Assembly: GCF_001636695.1 (NCBI RefSeq)
Contig: NZ_LGEL01000011.1
Span: forward strand, 124,001 to 188,000
Origin: Pedobacter panaciterrae
Lineage (GTDB): Bacteria > Bacteroidota > Bacteroidia > Sphingobacteriales > Sphingobacteriaceae
Length of the DNA: 64,000 nucleotides
Direction: 5' to 3'
Below, in pieces: positions 10,188 to 18,388 of this stretch. The notes beneath the pieces are model-generated. The model saw only the letters and a list, made by a program, of their open reading frames with translations, had not been told where the DNA came from and did no database searches. Position numbers and translations under genes: made by a program. Positions within the stretch are counted from its first letter, which is position 1; each line of letters begins with the position of its first letter.

Positions 10188-10514
10188 TTATTGTTGCTCT
10201 TTAGCAGGATTTCTGTAGTAAATTTTATCGTTCAGGAACTCATCAATAGCAATTAATGAAGGTTTTGGCAAACGCTCATAATGCTTACTGATCTCAATTT
10301 GCTCCCTGTTCTCAAAAATCTCTTCAAGATTATCATTAGAAGATGCAAACTCAGCTAATTTGCCGTGAAGCTCTTCTTTCATGTTATTAGAAATCTGATT
10401 AGCCCTTTTAGAAATAATTACTAAAGACTCATAGATGTTTCCGGTTTTTTGATCCAGATCATTAACATTTCTAGTAACCGTAGTATTTGGTATTGCGGGT
10501 TTATTCGTATTCAT
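10188..10514 (-). CDS. rpoZ: RNA polymerase omega / Rpb6-type subunit (left copy)
   Basis: Mirror copy of 13458-13784, identical protein (108 aa). Its start overlaps the bamD stop by one base. Confidence 0.85.
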   Translation of the reverse strand: MNTNKPAIPNTTVTRNVNDLDQKTGNIYESLVIISKRANQISNNMKEELHGKLAEFASSNDNLEEIFENREQIEISKHYERLPKPSLIAIDEFLNDKIYYRNPAKEQQ

Positions 10515-11452
10515 TATCTGTTGGGGGTTTTAATTGTATTAGTAGCAGAAGTATCTCTTTTAGTTTCTTTTGTTAATTGAGATTTATATTTTTCATAATT
10601 AGCAAGGCGTTCAGCTATTAAGCGTTTAGCACTTTCTATTCCAGATTCACTCTCTTTTTTTAAAGCATTTGCTTCCTTTAAATATTTGCTTTCAGGATGC
10701 GATTCTACAAATTCATTAGCATAAGTAATTGCTTCGTTGAAACGGTCTTCCTGACGATCTTCAATGCTGTTTTTAGCAAAAGCATATTGTGATTTGATCA
10801 TTAACAAATCCATTTCTTCCGAATATTTAATATCCGGATAATCGATTTGAGCATTTTTTAGTGCAATAACAGCAGCTCTGTAGTTAGAAGCTTCACCACC
10901 ATTACCACCTATTTCATAATACATTTTTGCATTTGCATATGCTTTATCTTCAAGCTTTGTGCGTAGAATACCAATGTATTTTGCAGCTTCAGCGGCACGT
11001 TCGCTTTTTGGATAAAAGTTAATGAAAAGCTGTAGTGCATCAATAGCTTTATAAGTGTTTTCCTGATCTAAGCTAGGTCTTGGAGAATCCAGATAAAAAC
11101 AATAAGCGCTCATGTACCTGCATTCTTCAGCGTATTTACTTGTCGGATAACTATCAGCAAATGACTTAAATTGATATCTTGCAGTTGTGTAATCTCTTAA
11201 TTTAAAGAGTGTTAATGCGTAGTAGTAATTCAATTCCTCAGCCTCAGCTCTTCCTCTGTATTTTTGAGACAAGTCTTCAAATAAGATCAATGCCTTAGAA
11301 TAATTCTTTTTGTTATATAACCTCATAGCCTCCTGATATTTTTTGGCTACGTCGTTGCTCAGTCTGATCTTCTCAAACTGACTTTTACAACCAGCAATAG
11401 TTAAGGCTATAATGGTGAAACTTAATAGTAATACGTGTTTAATTTTAAACAT
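10514..11452 (-). CDS. bamD: Outer membrane protein assembly factor BamD (left copy)
   Basis: Mirror copy of 12520-13458, identical lipoprotein (312 aa). In this arm the upstream promoter region appears intact, with both TTGAC and TATCTTTG. Confidence 0.9.
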   Translation of the reverse strand: MFKIKHVLLLSFTIIALTIAGCKSQFEKIRLSNDVAKKYQEAMRLYNKKNYSKALILFEDLSQKYRGRAEAEELNYYYALTLFKLRDYTTARYQFKSFADSYPTSKYAEECRYMSAYCFYLDSPRPSLDQENTYKAIDALQLFINFYPKSERAAEAAKYIGILRTKLEDKAYANAKMYYEIGGNGGEASNYRAAVIALKNAQIDYPDIKYSEEMDLLMIKSQYAFAKNSIEDRQEDRFNEAITYANEFVESHPESKYLKEANALKKESESGIESAKRLIAERLANYEKYKSQLTKETKRDTSATNTIKTPNR

Positions 11453-11456
11453 TCTG

Positions 11457-11487
11457 CAAAGATAAGTTAATAATACGATACCGTCAA
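11457..11487 (-). promoter_or_regulatory. bamD promoter, intact copy
   Basis: Minus strand: TTGAC (11487-11483), 18 bases, then TATCTTTG (11464-11457), a good match to the Bacteroidota consensus. The -7 box ends 4 bases before the bamD ATG, so the transcript would start at or very near the start codon. In the right arm the TTGAC element is replaced by adapter sequence. Confidence 0.6.
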
Positions 11488-11539
11488 TTAAAAATAATAG
11501 GACGCTAAGCTATGTAAAGGCATTCATCCTGTCAAGTGC

Positions 11540-11911
11540 TTAACATAATTTAACGTTTCCATTTTTATAAGCCATAGCCATATACTTCAATACCTCTTCA
11601 TTTATATCTTCTTTATAATATATTCTTAAGTGGTGATTGTAATCATTACTACCTGGGACAAGCTTTATTTTTCGAAAGCACATATTATCTTCATATGGTT
11701 GTTTAAATGGAAATACAACATCGATGAAGTTTTTGCCAAACTGTATAATATAAGCGAAGTTGATCTGGGTAGAGAAAGCTATCATGGTTTTGGTAGCATG
11801 AAATTTTACGTCGCCCAATTGGTGGTAACATGAAACAAAGTGATTGAAAAGTTCAATCGAGGAAGATGATTTTCCTTGAAGGAATGCTGACAATGATTTA
11901 TTGTTGTCCAT
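11540..11911 (-). CDS. DUF5655-like hypothetical protein (left copy)
   Basis: Mirror copy of 12062-12433, 123 aa. It reads VPGSNDYNHH where the right arm reads VPGCHDYNHH. The Ser-Asn form looks more like relatives as I remember them, and the two right-arm bases match the reverse complement of the Tn5 mosaic end, so this copy is probably the correct one. Confidence 0.75.
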   Translation of the reverse strand: MDNNKSLSAFLQGKSSSSIELFNHFVSCYHQLGDVKFHATKTMIAFSTQINFAYIIQFGKNFIDVVFPFKQPYEDNMCFRKIKLVPGSNDYNHHLRIYYKEDINEEVLKYMAMAYKNGNVKLC

Positions 11912-11972
11912 AATAGATTAGTTCACTACCTTATATTATTATATACTACATATGTATACCGGCGATCTTGCT

Positions 11973-12000
11973 ATTCTTATACTATATATAGTATAAGAAT
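11973..12000. repeat. Hinge of the giant palindrome
   Basis: The two arms meet without a spacer between 11986 and 11987, in an AT-rich self-complementary core (ACTATATATAGT). The 150 bases between the two mirrored DUF5655-like start codons (11912-12061) are entirely palindromic. An AT-rich self-complementary stretch like this is the kind of place where strand switching or a fold-back join can occur. Confidence 0.9.
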
Positions 12001-12061
12001 AGCAAGATCGCCGGTATACATATGTAGTATATAATAATATAAGGTAGTGAACTAATCTATT

Positions 12062-12433
12062 ATGGACAACAATAAATCATTGTCAGCATTCCTTCAAGGA
12101 AAATCATCTTCCTCGATTGAACTTTTCAATCACTTTGTTTCATGTTACCACCAATTGGGCGACGTAAAATTTCATGCTACCAAAACCATGATAGCTTTCT
12201 CTACCCAGATCAACTTCGCTTATATTATACAGTTTGGCAAAAACTTCATCGATGTTGTATTTCCATTTAAACAACCATATGAAGATAATATGTGCTTTCG
12301 AAAAATAAAGCTTGTCCCAGGTTGTCATGATTACAATCACCACTTAAGAATATATTATAAAGAAGATATAAATGAAGAGGTATTGAAGTATATGGCTATG
12401 GCTTATAAAAATGGAAACGTTAAATTATGTTAA
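12062..12433 (+). CDS. DUF5655-like hypothetical protein
   Basis: Small soluble protein of 123 aa with no signal peptide or membrane segment. Its sequence (IAFSTQINFAYIIQFGKNFIDVVFPF, then a central RKIKLVPG block and NHHLRIYYKEDINEEV) resembles short DUF5655-type proteins common in Bacteroidota, whose function is unknown. The start lies 75 bases from the hinge of the giant palindrome, so the two copies diverge from one mirrored promoter region. Two substitutions relative to the left copy (12323, 12326) change Ser-Asn to Cys-His and probably are adapter-derived errors. No clear promoter box was found. Family assignment is from memory of conserved blocks and is moderate. Confidence 0.72.
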   Translation: MDNNKSLSAFLQGKSSSSIELFNHFVSCYHQLGDVKFHATKTMIAFSTQINFAYIIQFGKNFIDVVFPFKQPYEDNMCFRKIKLVPGCHDYNHHLRIYYKEDINEEVLKYMAMAYKNGNVKLC

Positions 12434-12480
12434 GCACTTGACAGGATGAATGCCTTTACATAGCTTAGCGTCCTATTATT

Positions 12481-12492
12481 TATAAGAGACAG
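12481..12492. other. Remnant of Nextera (Tn5) mosaic-end adapter
   Basis: TATAAGAGACAG equals the last 12 bases of the 19-base Tn5 mosaic end used in tagmentation libraries. The matching place in the left arm (about 11481-11493) has unrelated sequence containing TTGAC. Genomic sequence resumes directly after the adapter end (ATCGTATTATTAAC), as expected at a tagmentation junction. The replaced block is the upstream promoter element of bamD, so the left arm is probably the true sequence here. Confidence 0.88.
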
Positions 12493-12507
12493 ATCGTATT
12501 ATTAACT

Positions 12508-12515
12508 TATCTTTG
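12508..12515 (+). promoter_or_regulatory. bamD -7 promoter box (upstream element overwritten by adapter)
   Basis: TATCTTTG fits TAnnTTTG and ends 4 bases before the bamD ATG at 12520. The expected upstream TTGAC, seen in the left arm, is missing because 12481-12492 holds Tn5 mosaic-end sequence. Confidence 0.55.
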
Positions 12516-12519
12516 CAGA

Positions 12520-13458
12520 ATGTTTAAAATTAAACACGTATTACTATTAAGTTTCACCATTATAGCCTTAACTATTGCTGGTTGTAAAAGTCAGTTTGAG
12601 AAGATCAGACTGAGCAACGACGTAGCCAAAAAATATCAGGAGGCTATGAGGTTATATAACAAAAAGAATTATTCTAAGGCATTGATCTTATTTGAAGACT
12701 TGTCTCAAAAATACAGAGGAAGAGCTGAGGCTGAGGAATTGAATTACTACTACGCATTAACACTCTTTAAATTAAGAGATTACACAACTGCAAGATATCA
12801 ATTTAAGTCATTTGCTGATAGTTATCCGACAAGTAAATACGCTGAAGAATGCAGGTACATGAGCGCTTATTGTTTTTATCTGGATTCTCCAAGACCTAGC
12901 TTAGATCAGGAAAACACTTATAAAGCTATTGATGCACTACAGCTTTTCATTAACTTTTATCCAAAAAGCGAACGTGCCGCTGAAGCTGCAAAATACATTG
13001 GTATTCTACGCACAAAGCTTGAAGATAAAGCATATGCAAATGCAAAAATGTATTATGAAATAGGTGGTAATGGTGGTGAAGCTTCTAACTACAGAGCTGC
13101 TGTTATTGCACTAAAAAATGCTCAAATCGATTATCCGGATATTAAATATTCGGAAGAAATGGATTTGTTAATGATCAAATCACAATATGCTTTTGCTAAA
13201 AACAGCATTGAAGATCGTCAGGAAGACCGTTTCAACGAAGCAATTACTTATGCTAATGAATTTGTAGAATCGCATCCTGAAAGCAAATATTTAAAGGAAG
13301 CAAATGCTTTAAAAAAAGAGAGTGAATCTGGAATAGAAAGTGCTAAACGCTTAATAGCTGAACGCCTTGCTAATTATGAAAAATATAAATCTCAATTAAC
13401 AAAAGAAACTAAAAGAGATACTTCTGCTACTAATACAATTAAAACCCCCAACAGATAA
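12520..13458 (+). CDS. bamD: Outer membrane protein assembly factor BamD
   Basis: Lipoprotein of the BAM complex that helps insert beta-barrel proteins into the outer membrane. A short hydrophobic signal ends in a lipobox (TIAGC), with the lipidated Cys at residue 22. The body is a series of TPR-like helical hairpins (about 35-250): AMRLYNKKNYSKALILFEDL, then YYALTLFKLRDYTTARYQF, then the ALQLFINFYPKSERAAEA unit. Length (312 aa) is slightly above the proteobacterial protein because of a charged C-terminal tail. It overlaps rpoZ by one base and heads an apparent operon with rpoZ, coaBC and the PorD-like gene. The -7 box lies so close to the ATG that a leaderless transcript is possible. Confidence 0.9.
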   Translation: MFKIKHVLLLSFTIIALTIAGCKSQFEKIRLSNDVAKKYQEAMRLYNKKNYSKALILFEDLSQKYRGRAEAEELNYYYALTLFKLRDYTTARYQFKSFADSYPTSKYAEECRYMSAYCFYLDSPRPSLDQENTYKAIDALQLFINFYPKSERAAEAAKYIGILRTKLEDKAYANAKMYYEIGGNGGEASNYRAAVIALKNAQIDYPDIKYSEEMDLLMIKSQYAFAKNSIEDRQEDRFNEAITYANEFVESHPESKYLKEANALKKESESGIESAKRLIAERLANYEKYKSQLTKETKRDTSATNTIKTPNR

Positions 13459-13784
13459 TGAATACGAATAAACCCGCAATACCAAATACTACGGTTACTA
13501 GAAATGTTAATGATCTGGATCAAAAAACCGGAAACATCTATGAGTCTTTAGTAATTATTTCTAAAAGGGCTAATCAGATTTCTAATAACATGAAAGAAGA
13601 GCTTCACGGCAAATTAGCTGAGTTTGCATCTTCTAATGATAATCTTGAAGAGATTTTTGAGAACAGGGAGCAAATTGAGATCAGTAAGCATTATGAGCGT
13701 TTGCCAAAACCTTCATTAATTGCTATTGATGAGTTCCTGAACGATAAAATTTACTACAGAAATCCTGCTAAAGAGCAACAATAA
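13458..13784 (+). CDS. rpoZ: RNA polymerase omega / Rpb6-type subunit
   Basis: Small subunit that helps assemble RNA polymerase around the beta' chain. The 108-aa protein carries the family core: a Thr/Arg-rich N-terminus, then a helix with GNIYESLVIISKRANQI (about 26-42), an acidic linker (residues 56-68) and a C-terminal KPSLIAIDEFLNDKI block. This matches the longer Bacteroidota form rather than the 91-aa E. coli form. Translation is coupled to bamD (one-base overlap, TAATG), and coaBC follows after 23 bases. The order bamD-rpoZ-coaBC is one I know from Bacteroidota, which supports the call. Confidence 0.85.
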   Translation: MNTNKPAIPNTTVTRNVNDLDQKTGNIYESLVIISKRANQISNNMKEELHGKLAEFASSNDNLEEIFENREQIEISKHYERLPKPSLIAIDEFLNDKIYYRNPAKEQQ

Positions 13785-13807
13785 TATCGCGCATAGGTTA
13801 CTTTACC

Positions 13808-15001
13808 ATGCTAAAAGATAAAAACATCATTCTAGGCGTTTGCGGCAGCATTGCAGCATACAAATCAGCAATACTGGTAAGGCTACTGGTAAAGGCTGGC
13901 GCAAACGTCAAAGTAATTCTCACTGCCGATGCGGCAAATTTCATTACACCGCTCACGCTTGCCACGCTATCTAAAAATCCTGTTTACACCCAGTACTTTG
14001 AAGAAGAAACTGGTGTTTGGAGTAATCATGTAGAATTAGGCCTCTGGGCCGATTACATGCTCGTTGCTCCGGCAAGTGCAAATACATTAGCAAAAATGGC
14101 CACAGGCCTGTGTGACAACCTACTAACTGCGGTTTACCTTTCAGCAAAATGTCCTGTATTAGTTGCACCGGCAATGGATCTGGATATGTGGAAACATGAA
14201 ACTACTCAAACCAATATAGATAAGCTATTGTCTTATGGCAATCTCCTTATCTCTCCCGGGAAAGGGGAATTAGCAAGCGGACTATATGGCGAAGGTAGAA
14301 TGGCTGAACCTGAGGAAATTGTTTCATTTTTAATAGCAACTATCGGAAAAGACCTTCCGTTGTTAGGCAAAAAAGTCCTGGTAACAGCGGGTCCTACTTA
14401 TGAAGCTATAGACCCTGTACGCTTTATAGGAAATCATTCTTCTGGCAAAATGGGTTTTGCTATCGCAGATCAGTTTGTTCGTTTGGGTGCAGATGTAACA
14501 TTAATTACAGGACCAACGGCAGAAAAGAGTTCACAACATCTCAACAGAATTGATGTTGTGAGTGCTGCTCAAATGCTAACTGCATGTAAAAAAGAGTTCT
14601 CTAATGCACAAATTACAGTAATGAGTGCTGCCGTGGCTGATTACACACCCGTAACTACAGCCAGTCAGAAAATAAAAAAGACCAGCACAGAGTTTAGCCT
14701 GGAATTAAAAAAGACTGAAGATATTCTGGCAACTTTAGGCAAATTAAAAAGAGAAAATCAAATACTTGTTGGCTTTGCTTTAGAGACTGAAAATGAAGAG
14801 GAACATGCAAAAGGCAAGCTTACCAGGAAAAATCTTGATTTCATTGTCCTTAACTCTTTAAATGACAAAGGAGCGGGTTTTAAGATGGATACCAATAAAA
14901 TAACTATCTTTAATAAAGCATTTGAGAAGACAGTTTTTGAAATGAAATCAAAAACTGAGGTCGCTAAAGACATTTGCAATGAAATTTTAAAGCTTGTTTA
15001 A
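13808..15001 (+). CDS. coaBC: Bifunctional phosphopantothenoylcysteine decarboxylase / phosphopantothenate-cysteine ligase
   Basis: Makes 4'-phosphopantetheine precursor in coenzyme A synthesis, in two steps on one chain. The N-terminal flavoprotein decarboxylase (about 1-180) starts with GVCGSIAAYKS and contains the NTLAKMATGLCDNLL stretch and a PAMDLDMW substrate-recognition segment. The C-terminal CTP-dependent ligase (about 185-397) shows VTAGPTYEAIDPVRFI, NHSSGKMG, SAAVADYTP and KKTEDIL. At 397 aa it has the normal length. CoA supply is relevant to the large carrier-protein-based synthase at the other end of the window, but the genes are not otherwise linked. Confidence 0.94.
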   Translation: MLKDKNIILGVCGSIAAYKSAILVRLLVKAGANVKVILTADAANFITPLTLATLSKNPVYTQYFEEETGVWSNHVELGLWADYMLVAPASANTLAKMATGLCDNLLTAVYLSAKCPVLVAPAMDLDMWKHETTQTNIDKLLSYGNLLISPGKGELASGLYGEGRMAEPEEIVSFLIATIGKDLPLLGKKVLVTAGPTYEAIDPVRFIGNHSSGKMGFAIADQFVRLGADVTLITGPTAEKSSQHLNRIDVVSAAQMLTACKKEFSNAQITVMSAAVADYTPVTTASQKIKKTSTEFSLELKKTEDILATLGKLKRENQILVGFALETENEEEHAKGKLTRKNLDFIVLNSLNDKGAGFKMDTNKITIFNKAFEKTVFEMKSKTEVAKDICNEILKLV

Positions 15002-15003
15002 GC

Positions 15004-15945
15004 ATGAAAAAACGCTACTTACTTATCCTGCTGTCCTTTTTTATATGTCAAACCTGTGTTAATGCACAAGAATTAAACGCCAGAGTTCAGGTACAAGCTC
15101 CTACTGTTCCTAACATCGACAAAAGAAATCTTGAAATACTTGAAACAACTATAAGGGAGTTTTTAAATAACAATAAGTGGACTAACGAAACTTATAACCC
15201 ACAGGAGCGCATTGAATGCAATTTCGTAATCACCATAACGGATTGGGATGGCAGTGCTGCCTACAAAGCAGAAGCACAACTTCAATCGAGCAGACCTGTT
15301 TATGCATCAGCTTATAATAGCACACTGCTTAACTTAAGTGATAAAGATTTCGATTTTAATTATGCAGAAGGACAGTCATTAGATTTCTCAGACCAGACTT
15401 TTATATCCAATCTTAGCTCTTTACTAAGCTACTATGCCTACACTATTATAGGGCTTGATAAGGATAGTTTTAACCACCTCGGTGGTACTCCCTTCTACAA
15501 GAAAGCTTCCACTATTCTAAACAACGCCCAGGTTTCCGGCAATAAAGGCTGGAAAGCATTTGATGGATTACGTAACCGCTACTGGCTTAATGAGAATCTA
15601 CTCAATAAAACCTTTGAAGAGCTTAGAGTATTTATCTACGACTATCACTTCAATGGACTCGACCGCTTGCAGGACAACACCGGCCGTGGGGTAAAAAAAA
15701 TGATCACCCTGCTTACCGGACTAAAACAAATGGACAAACAGAAATTAGGTTCCATTTTTCCTAACTTTTACTTTTCTACTAAAGCAGATGAAGTTGTAAA
15801 TGTCTTTTCTATTCCTACTGGAGATCCATCTGATCGCATAAAAGCATATAACCTGCTTGTCCAAATTGATCCTGCCAATATCAATAAATACGAAACGCTT
15901 AATCAGGCAATTGCTCCTCTTAATCAAGGTCTTAAAAAAAATTAA
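15004..15945 (+). CDS. DUF4835 family protein, PorD-like
   Basis: Exported protein of 313 aa. Signal peptide (about 1-22, ending VNAQ) and then a body opening ELNARVQVQAP, which is typical of the DUF4835 family. That family is widespread in Bacteroidota and has been linked to the type IX secretion protein PorD; I recall this link rather than deriving it from the sequence. The start codon lies 2 bases after the coaBC stop, in a neighbourhood shared by many Bacteroidota. No enzymatic motif is visible, so a structural or periplasmic assembly role is the reasonable guess. Confidence 0.83.
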   Translation: MKKRYLLILLSFFICQTCVNAQELNARVQVQAPTVPNIDKRNLEILETTIREFLNNNKWTNETYNPQERIECNFVITITDWDGSAAYKAEAQLQSSRPVYASAYNSTLLNLSDKDFDFNYAEGQSLDFSDQTFISNLSSLLSYYAYTIIGLDKDSFNHLGGTPFYKKASTILNNAQVSGNKGWKAFDGLRNRYWLNENLLNKTFEELRVFIYDYHFNGLDRLQDNTGRGVKKMITLLTGLKQMDKQKLGSIFPNFYFSTKADEVVNVFSIPTGDPSDRIKAYNLLVQIDPANINKYETLNQAIAPLNQGLKKN

Positions 15946-15964
15946 TAAAATTTGTTAAAAATAT

Positions 15965-16013
15965 TTTGTTTATACGAATACATTCGTACATTTGAATACG
16001 AAACAATTCGTAT
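15965..16013 (+). promoter_or_regulatory. blaI promoter with two flanking operator dyads
   Basis: TTTG (15965-15968), 18 bases, TACATTTG (15987-15994): a near-ideal Bacteroidota promoter. Dyad TACGAAT-GT-ATTCGTA type at 15973-15988 lies between the two promoter elements, and dyad ATACGAA-N4-TTCGTAT at 15996-16013 lies just downstream. Dimer binding at both would cover the polymerase site, so autorepression by the BlaI-type protein encoded immediately downstream is the natural inference. Confidence 0.78.
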
Positions 16014-16022
16014 AAACAAAAT

Positions 16023-16403
16023 ATGGCAACATCAATAAACCTTAAGCCTACAGAAAGCGAACTAGAGATCTTACAGATATTGTGGGAAAAGGGTAATTGT
16101 ACCGTTAGAGACGTTCATGAAATTTTAGAGAAGACCAAAGACTCTGGCTACACTACTACACTTAAGCTAATGCAGATTATGCACGAAAAAGGTCTTGTTA
16201 AACGTGATACCTCTTCTAAAACGCATATCTATACAGCAATCCTTAATCAACAAAAAACGGAACAACACCTTGTAAATAAAATGATCGACAATGTTTTTAA
16301 CGGATCAGCAGCCAGGTTGGTAATGCAGGCACTTGGAAACCATACTGCAAGCAAAGCTGAAATCGATTCAATAAAAAAATATCTTGATGAATTAAGCAAA
16401 TAA
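16023..16403 (+). CDS. BlaI/MecI-family transcriptional repressor
   Basis: Winged-helix repressor of 126 aa. The N-terminal half reads PTESELEILQILWEKGNCTVRDV, the standard opening of the family, followed by a recognition-helix region containing SGYTTTLKLMQIMHEKGLV and a wing with RDTSSKTHIYTA. The C-terminal half is a helical dimerisation part. It is paired with an M56 membrane peptidase 27 bases downstream, the usual sensor that cleaves this repressor. The promoter upstream carries two TACGAA-type dyads, different from the TACA-type operators known from Staphylococcus, so the regulon is probably not beta-lactamase. Confidence 0.92.
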   Translation: MATSINLKPTESELEILQILWEKGNCTVRDVHEILEKTKDSGYTTTLKLMQIMHEKGLVKRDTSSKTHIYTAILNQQKTEQHLVNKMIDNVFNGSAARLVMQALGNHTASKAEIDSIKKYLDELSK

Positions 16404-16430
16404 TAAACCTAAAGAACTAAATATAAACGC

Positions 16431-18260
16431 ATGGAAGCAATAATAAACAGCCTGATTAAAGCTACCGGATGGAGCATCTTCCACTCTCTATGGCAAGGAG
16501 CCATTATTTATGGCATATTGGTAGCTATTACAAGTGCATTTCCTAAAATAAATGCAAAAATCAAGCACAATATGGCTTATGGAGCATTGTGCCTTATATT
16601 TTTAGGATTTTGTATTTCGTTCTTTTCAATTTTTAAACTACCTGTAAATAGTGTATCGATTGCTTCTAATCAAGTCACTAATATACAGTCATCAGAATAT
16701 CTTATCCATTTGCCACAGGACATGGGTAGCATAACAGAAAACTTCTTTCCTTACCTGGTTAGCATCTATAGTATTGGTATATTGTTCCAGTTGTTCATTT
16801 TGGGGATAGGTTATAAGAAATTGTTAAATCTGAAATGGGCGGATCGTACGGTGGTACCTGCTTCATGGCTTCCTGTTTTTGAAACCATGGTAGCTAAATT
16901 AAATCTGCGTCAGAATATTGAATTCTACTTATCCTCAAGGGTAAATGTTCCCTTAGTCATCGGTTATTTAAAACCTGTGGTATTGTTTCCTGTCGCATTG
17001 GCATCTCAACTGGACATCAAGCAAGTTGAAGCAATATTAATTCATGAGCTTTCACACATTCGTAGAAATGACTACTTGTTAAACCTCATAAAAACTGGTA
17101 TTGAAACAATACTTTTCTTTAATCCATTTATATGGTTAAGCGGCCGTCTTATCAATATAGAACGTGAACATGCCTGTGATGATCTTGTGTTAAAATTTAC
17201 AGGTAGCCCCCTAACCTATGCACATGCACTTTTAAAACTTGAAATACTAAAAAATAAAACTACCCCGGCACTTTCCATGGCAGCAACGGGCAATAACCAG
17301 CATTTGTATCAGCGCATTAAAAGAATAACAGACATGAAAACTAATTACATGAATGCCAAACAACAAATTTTGGCCATTACATTAACAATAGCAACAATAA
17401 TATCTTTAGCTTGGATTAGCCCGGCAAAGAAAGCTACGGCTATGGATAGAAAGGATCAGCATAGCAAAAAAATTGACCTTGAAGGAATAGCTATAAAATC
17501 AAAAATACAAACAAGATTACTGCCGGTTTCCAACGAGGACTGTGATAATAACCTTATAAAAACAGATACGACAAAAAAGAAAAATAGGTTCAAAATAGTT
17601 ACCGTTGATTCTAAAGGTAATAAAATAGAATACAATTCTCTTAAGGAAATGCCCGATAGTTTAAGACAGGAGGTAGTTGACGGATCATTTATGAACGACT
17701 TTAAGTTTGATTTCAAGTTTAATCTTGACTCAATAACAGGTGCAAGCATGGCATTTATAAAATCTCCTGAATTTCAACAACAGATGAAAGATGTACAAAA
17801 AAATGCTGTAGAAATGACTAAACATTTCAATTCTCCGGAATGGAAAAAACAACAGGCTGAGATTCAAGAAAAAGCCCTTGAGATTAGCAAACAACTAAAC
17901 TCAAAAGAGTTCAAGGTACAACAAGAAATGGCTCTTAAAATGGCTATGGACATCCGCAAACAATTCGATTCTCCTGAGTGGAAAAAACAACAGGCAGAAA
18001 TTCAAAAAAGTGCTTTAGAAATCAGCAAAAAATTTAATTCTGATGGTTGGAAGAAACAGCAGGCAGAGATTCAGAAAAACGCAGACGAGATACGCGAGAA
18101 AATGAATTCTCCTGAATTTAAAAAACATATTGAGGAGATAAAAGAGTTACAAAACTCACCTGAATATAAAGAGCTTAAAAGAAACTTTGACAAGGGAATT
18201 GATAGTATCAAAAAGAAAAAAGGAATTAAAACAGAAGACGATTTATTTCCCATACACTAA
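16431..18260 (+). CDS. BlaR1/MecR1-like M56 membrane metallopeptidase with C-terminal repeat tail
   Basis: Membrane zinc peptidase partner of the BlaI-type repressor. Transmembrane helices lie at about 15-30, 40-60, 105-125 and 310-330. Zinc-site motif HELSH (about residue 204) and the downstream EREHACDD provide the expected ligands. In classic BlaR1 the C-terminus is an extracytoplasmic penicillin-binding domain; here it is replaced by about 250 residues with at least five 22-24-residue charged repeats (SPEW/SPEF-KKQQAEIQ-KALEIS-KQFN), predicted helical. The signal sensed is therefore unlikely to be a beta-lactam by acylation. A strong terminator follows at 18308. Confidence 0.88.
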   Translation: MEAIINSLIKATGWSIFHSLWQGAIIYGILVAITSAFPKINAKIKHNMAYGALCLIFLGFCISFFSIFKLPVNSVSIASNQVTNIQSSEYLIHLPQDMGSITENFFPYLVSIYSIGILFQLFILGIGYKKLLNLKWADRTVVPASWLPVFETMVAKLNLRQNIEFYLSSRVNVPLVIGYLKPVVLFPVALASQLDIKQVEAILIHELSHIRRNDYLLNLIKTGIETILFFNPFIWLSGRLINIEREHACDDLVLKFTGSPLTYAHALLKLEILKNKTTPALSMAATGNNQHLYQRIKRITDMKTNYMNAKQQILAITLTIATIISLAWISPAKKATAMDRKDQHSKKIDLEGIAIKSKIQTRLLPVSNEDCDNNLIKTDTTKKKNRFKIVTVDSKGNKIEYNSLKEMPDSLRQEVVDGSFMNDFKFDFKFNLDSITGASMAFIKSPEFQQQMKDVQKNAVEMTKHFNSPEWKKQQAEIQEKALEISKQLNSKEFKVQQEMALKMAMDIRKQFDSPEWKKQQAEIQKSALEISKKFNSDGWKKQQAEIQKNADEIREKMNSPEFKKHIEEIKELQNSPEYKELKRNFDKGIDSIKKKKGIKTEDDLFPIH

Positions 18261-18307
18261 ACGATAGGTCATACGAATATTAAAACACACAATAAAATCA
18301 GATTGGG

Positions 18308-18335
18308 AGCAGAAGAGAAATCTTCTGCTTTTTTT
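18308..18335 (+). terminator. Rho-independent terminator of the blaI-blaR1 pair
   Basis: An 8-bp stem AGCAGAAG/CTTCTGCT with a 6-base loop is followed by seven T, 48 bases after the peptidase stop codon. Confidence 0.82.
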
Positions 18336-18388
18336 GTTTGTAAGAATAAACATCCATTGATTAAGTTTTCATAATTTAGCAGAGTAAT

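Noticed and set aside
12323-12326. Real divergence (neofunctionalisation) between duplicated DUF5655-like genes
   Set aside because: Both changes match the reverse complement of the Tn5 mosaic end in register with a neighbouring TACA.
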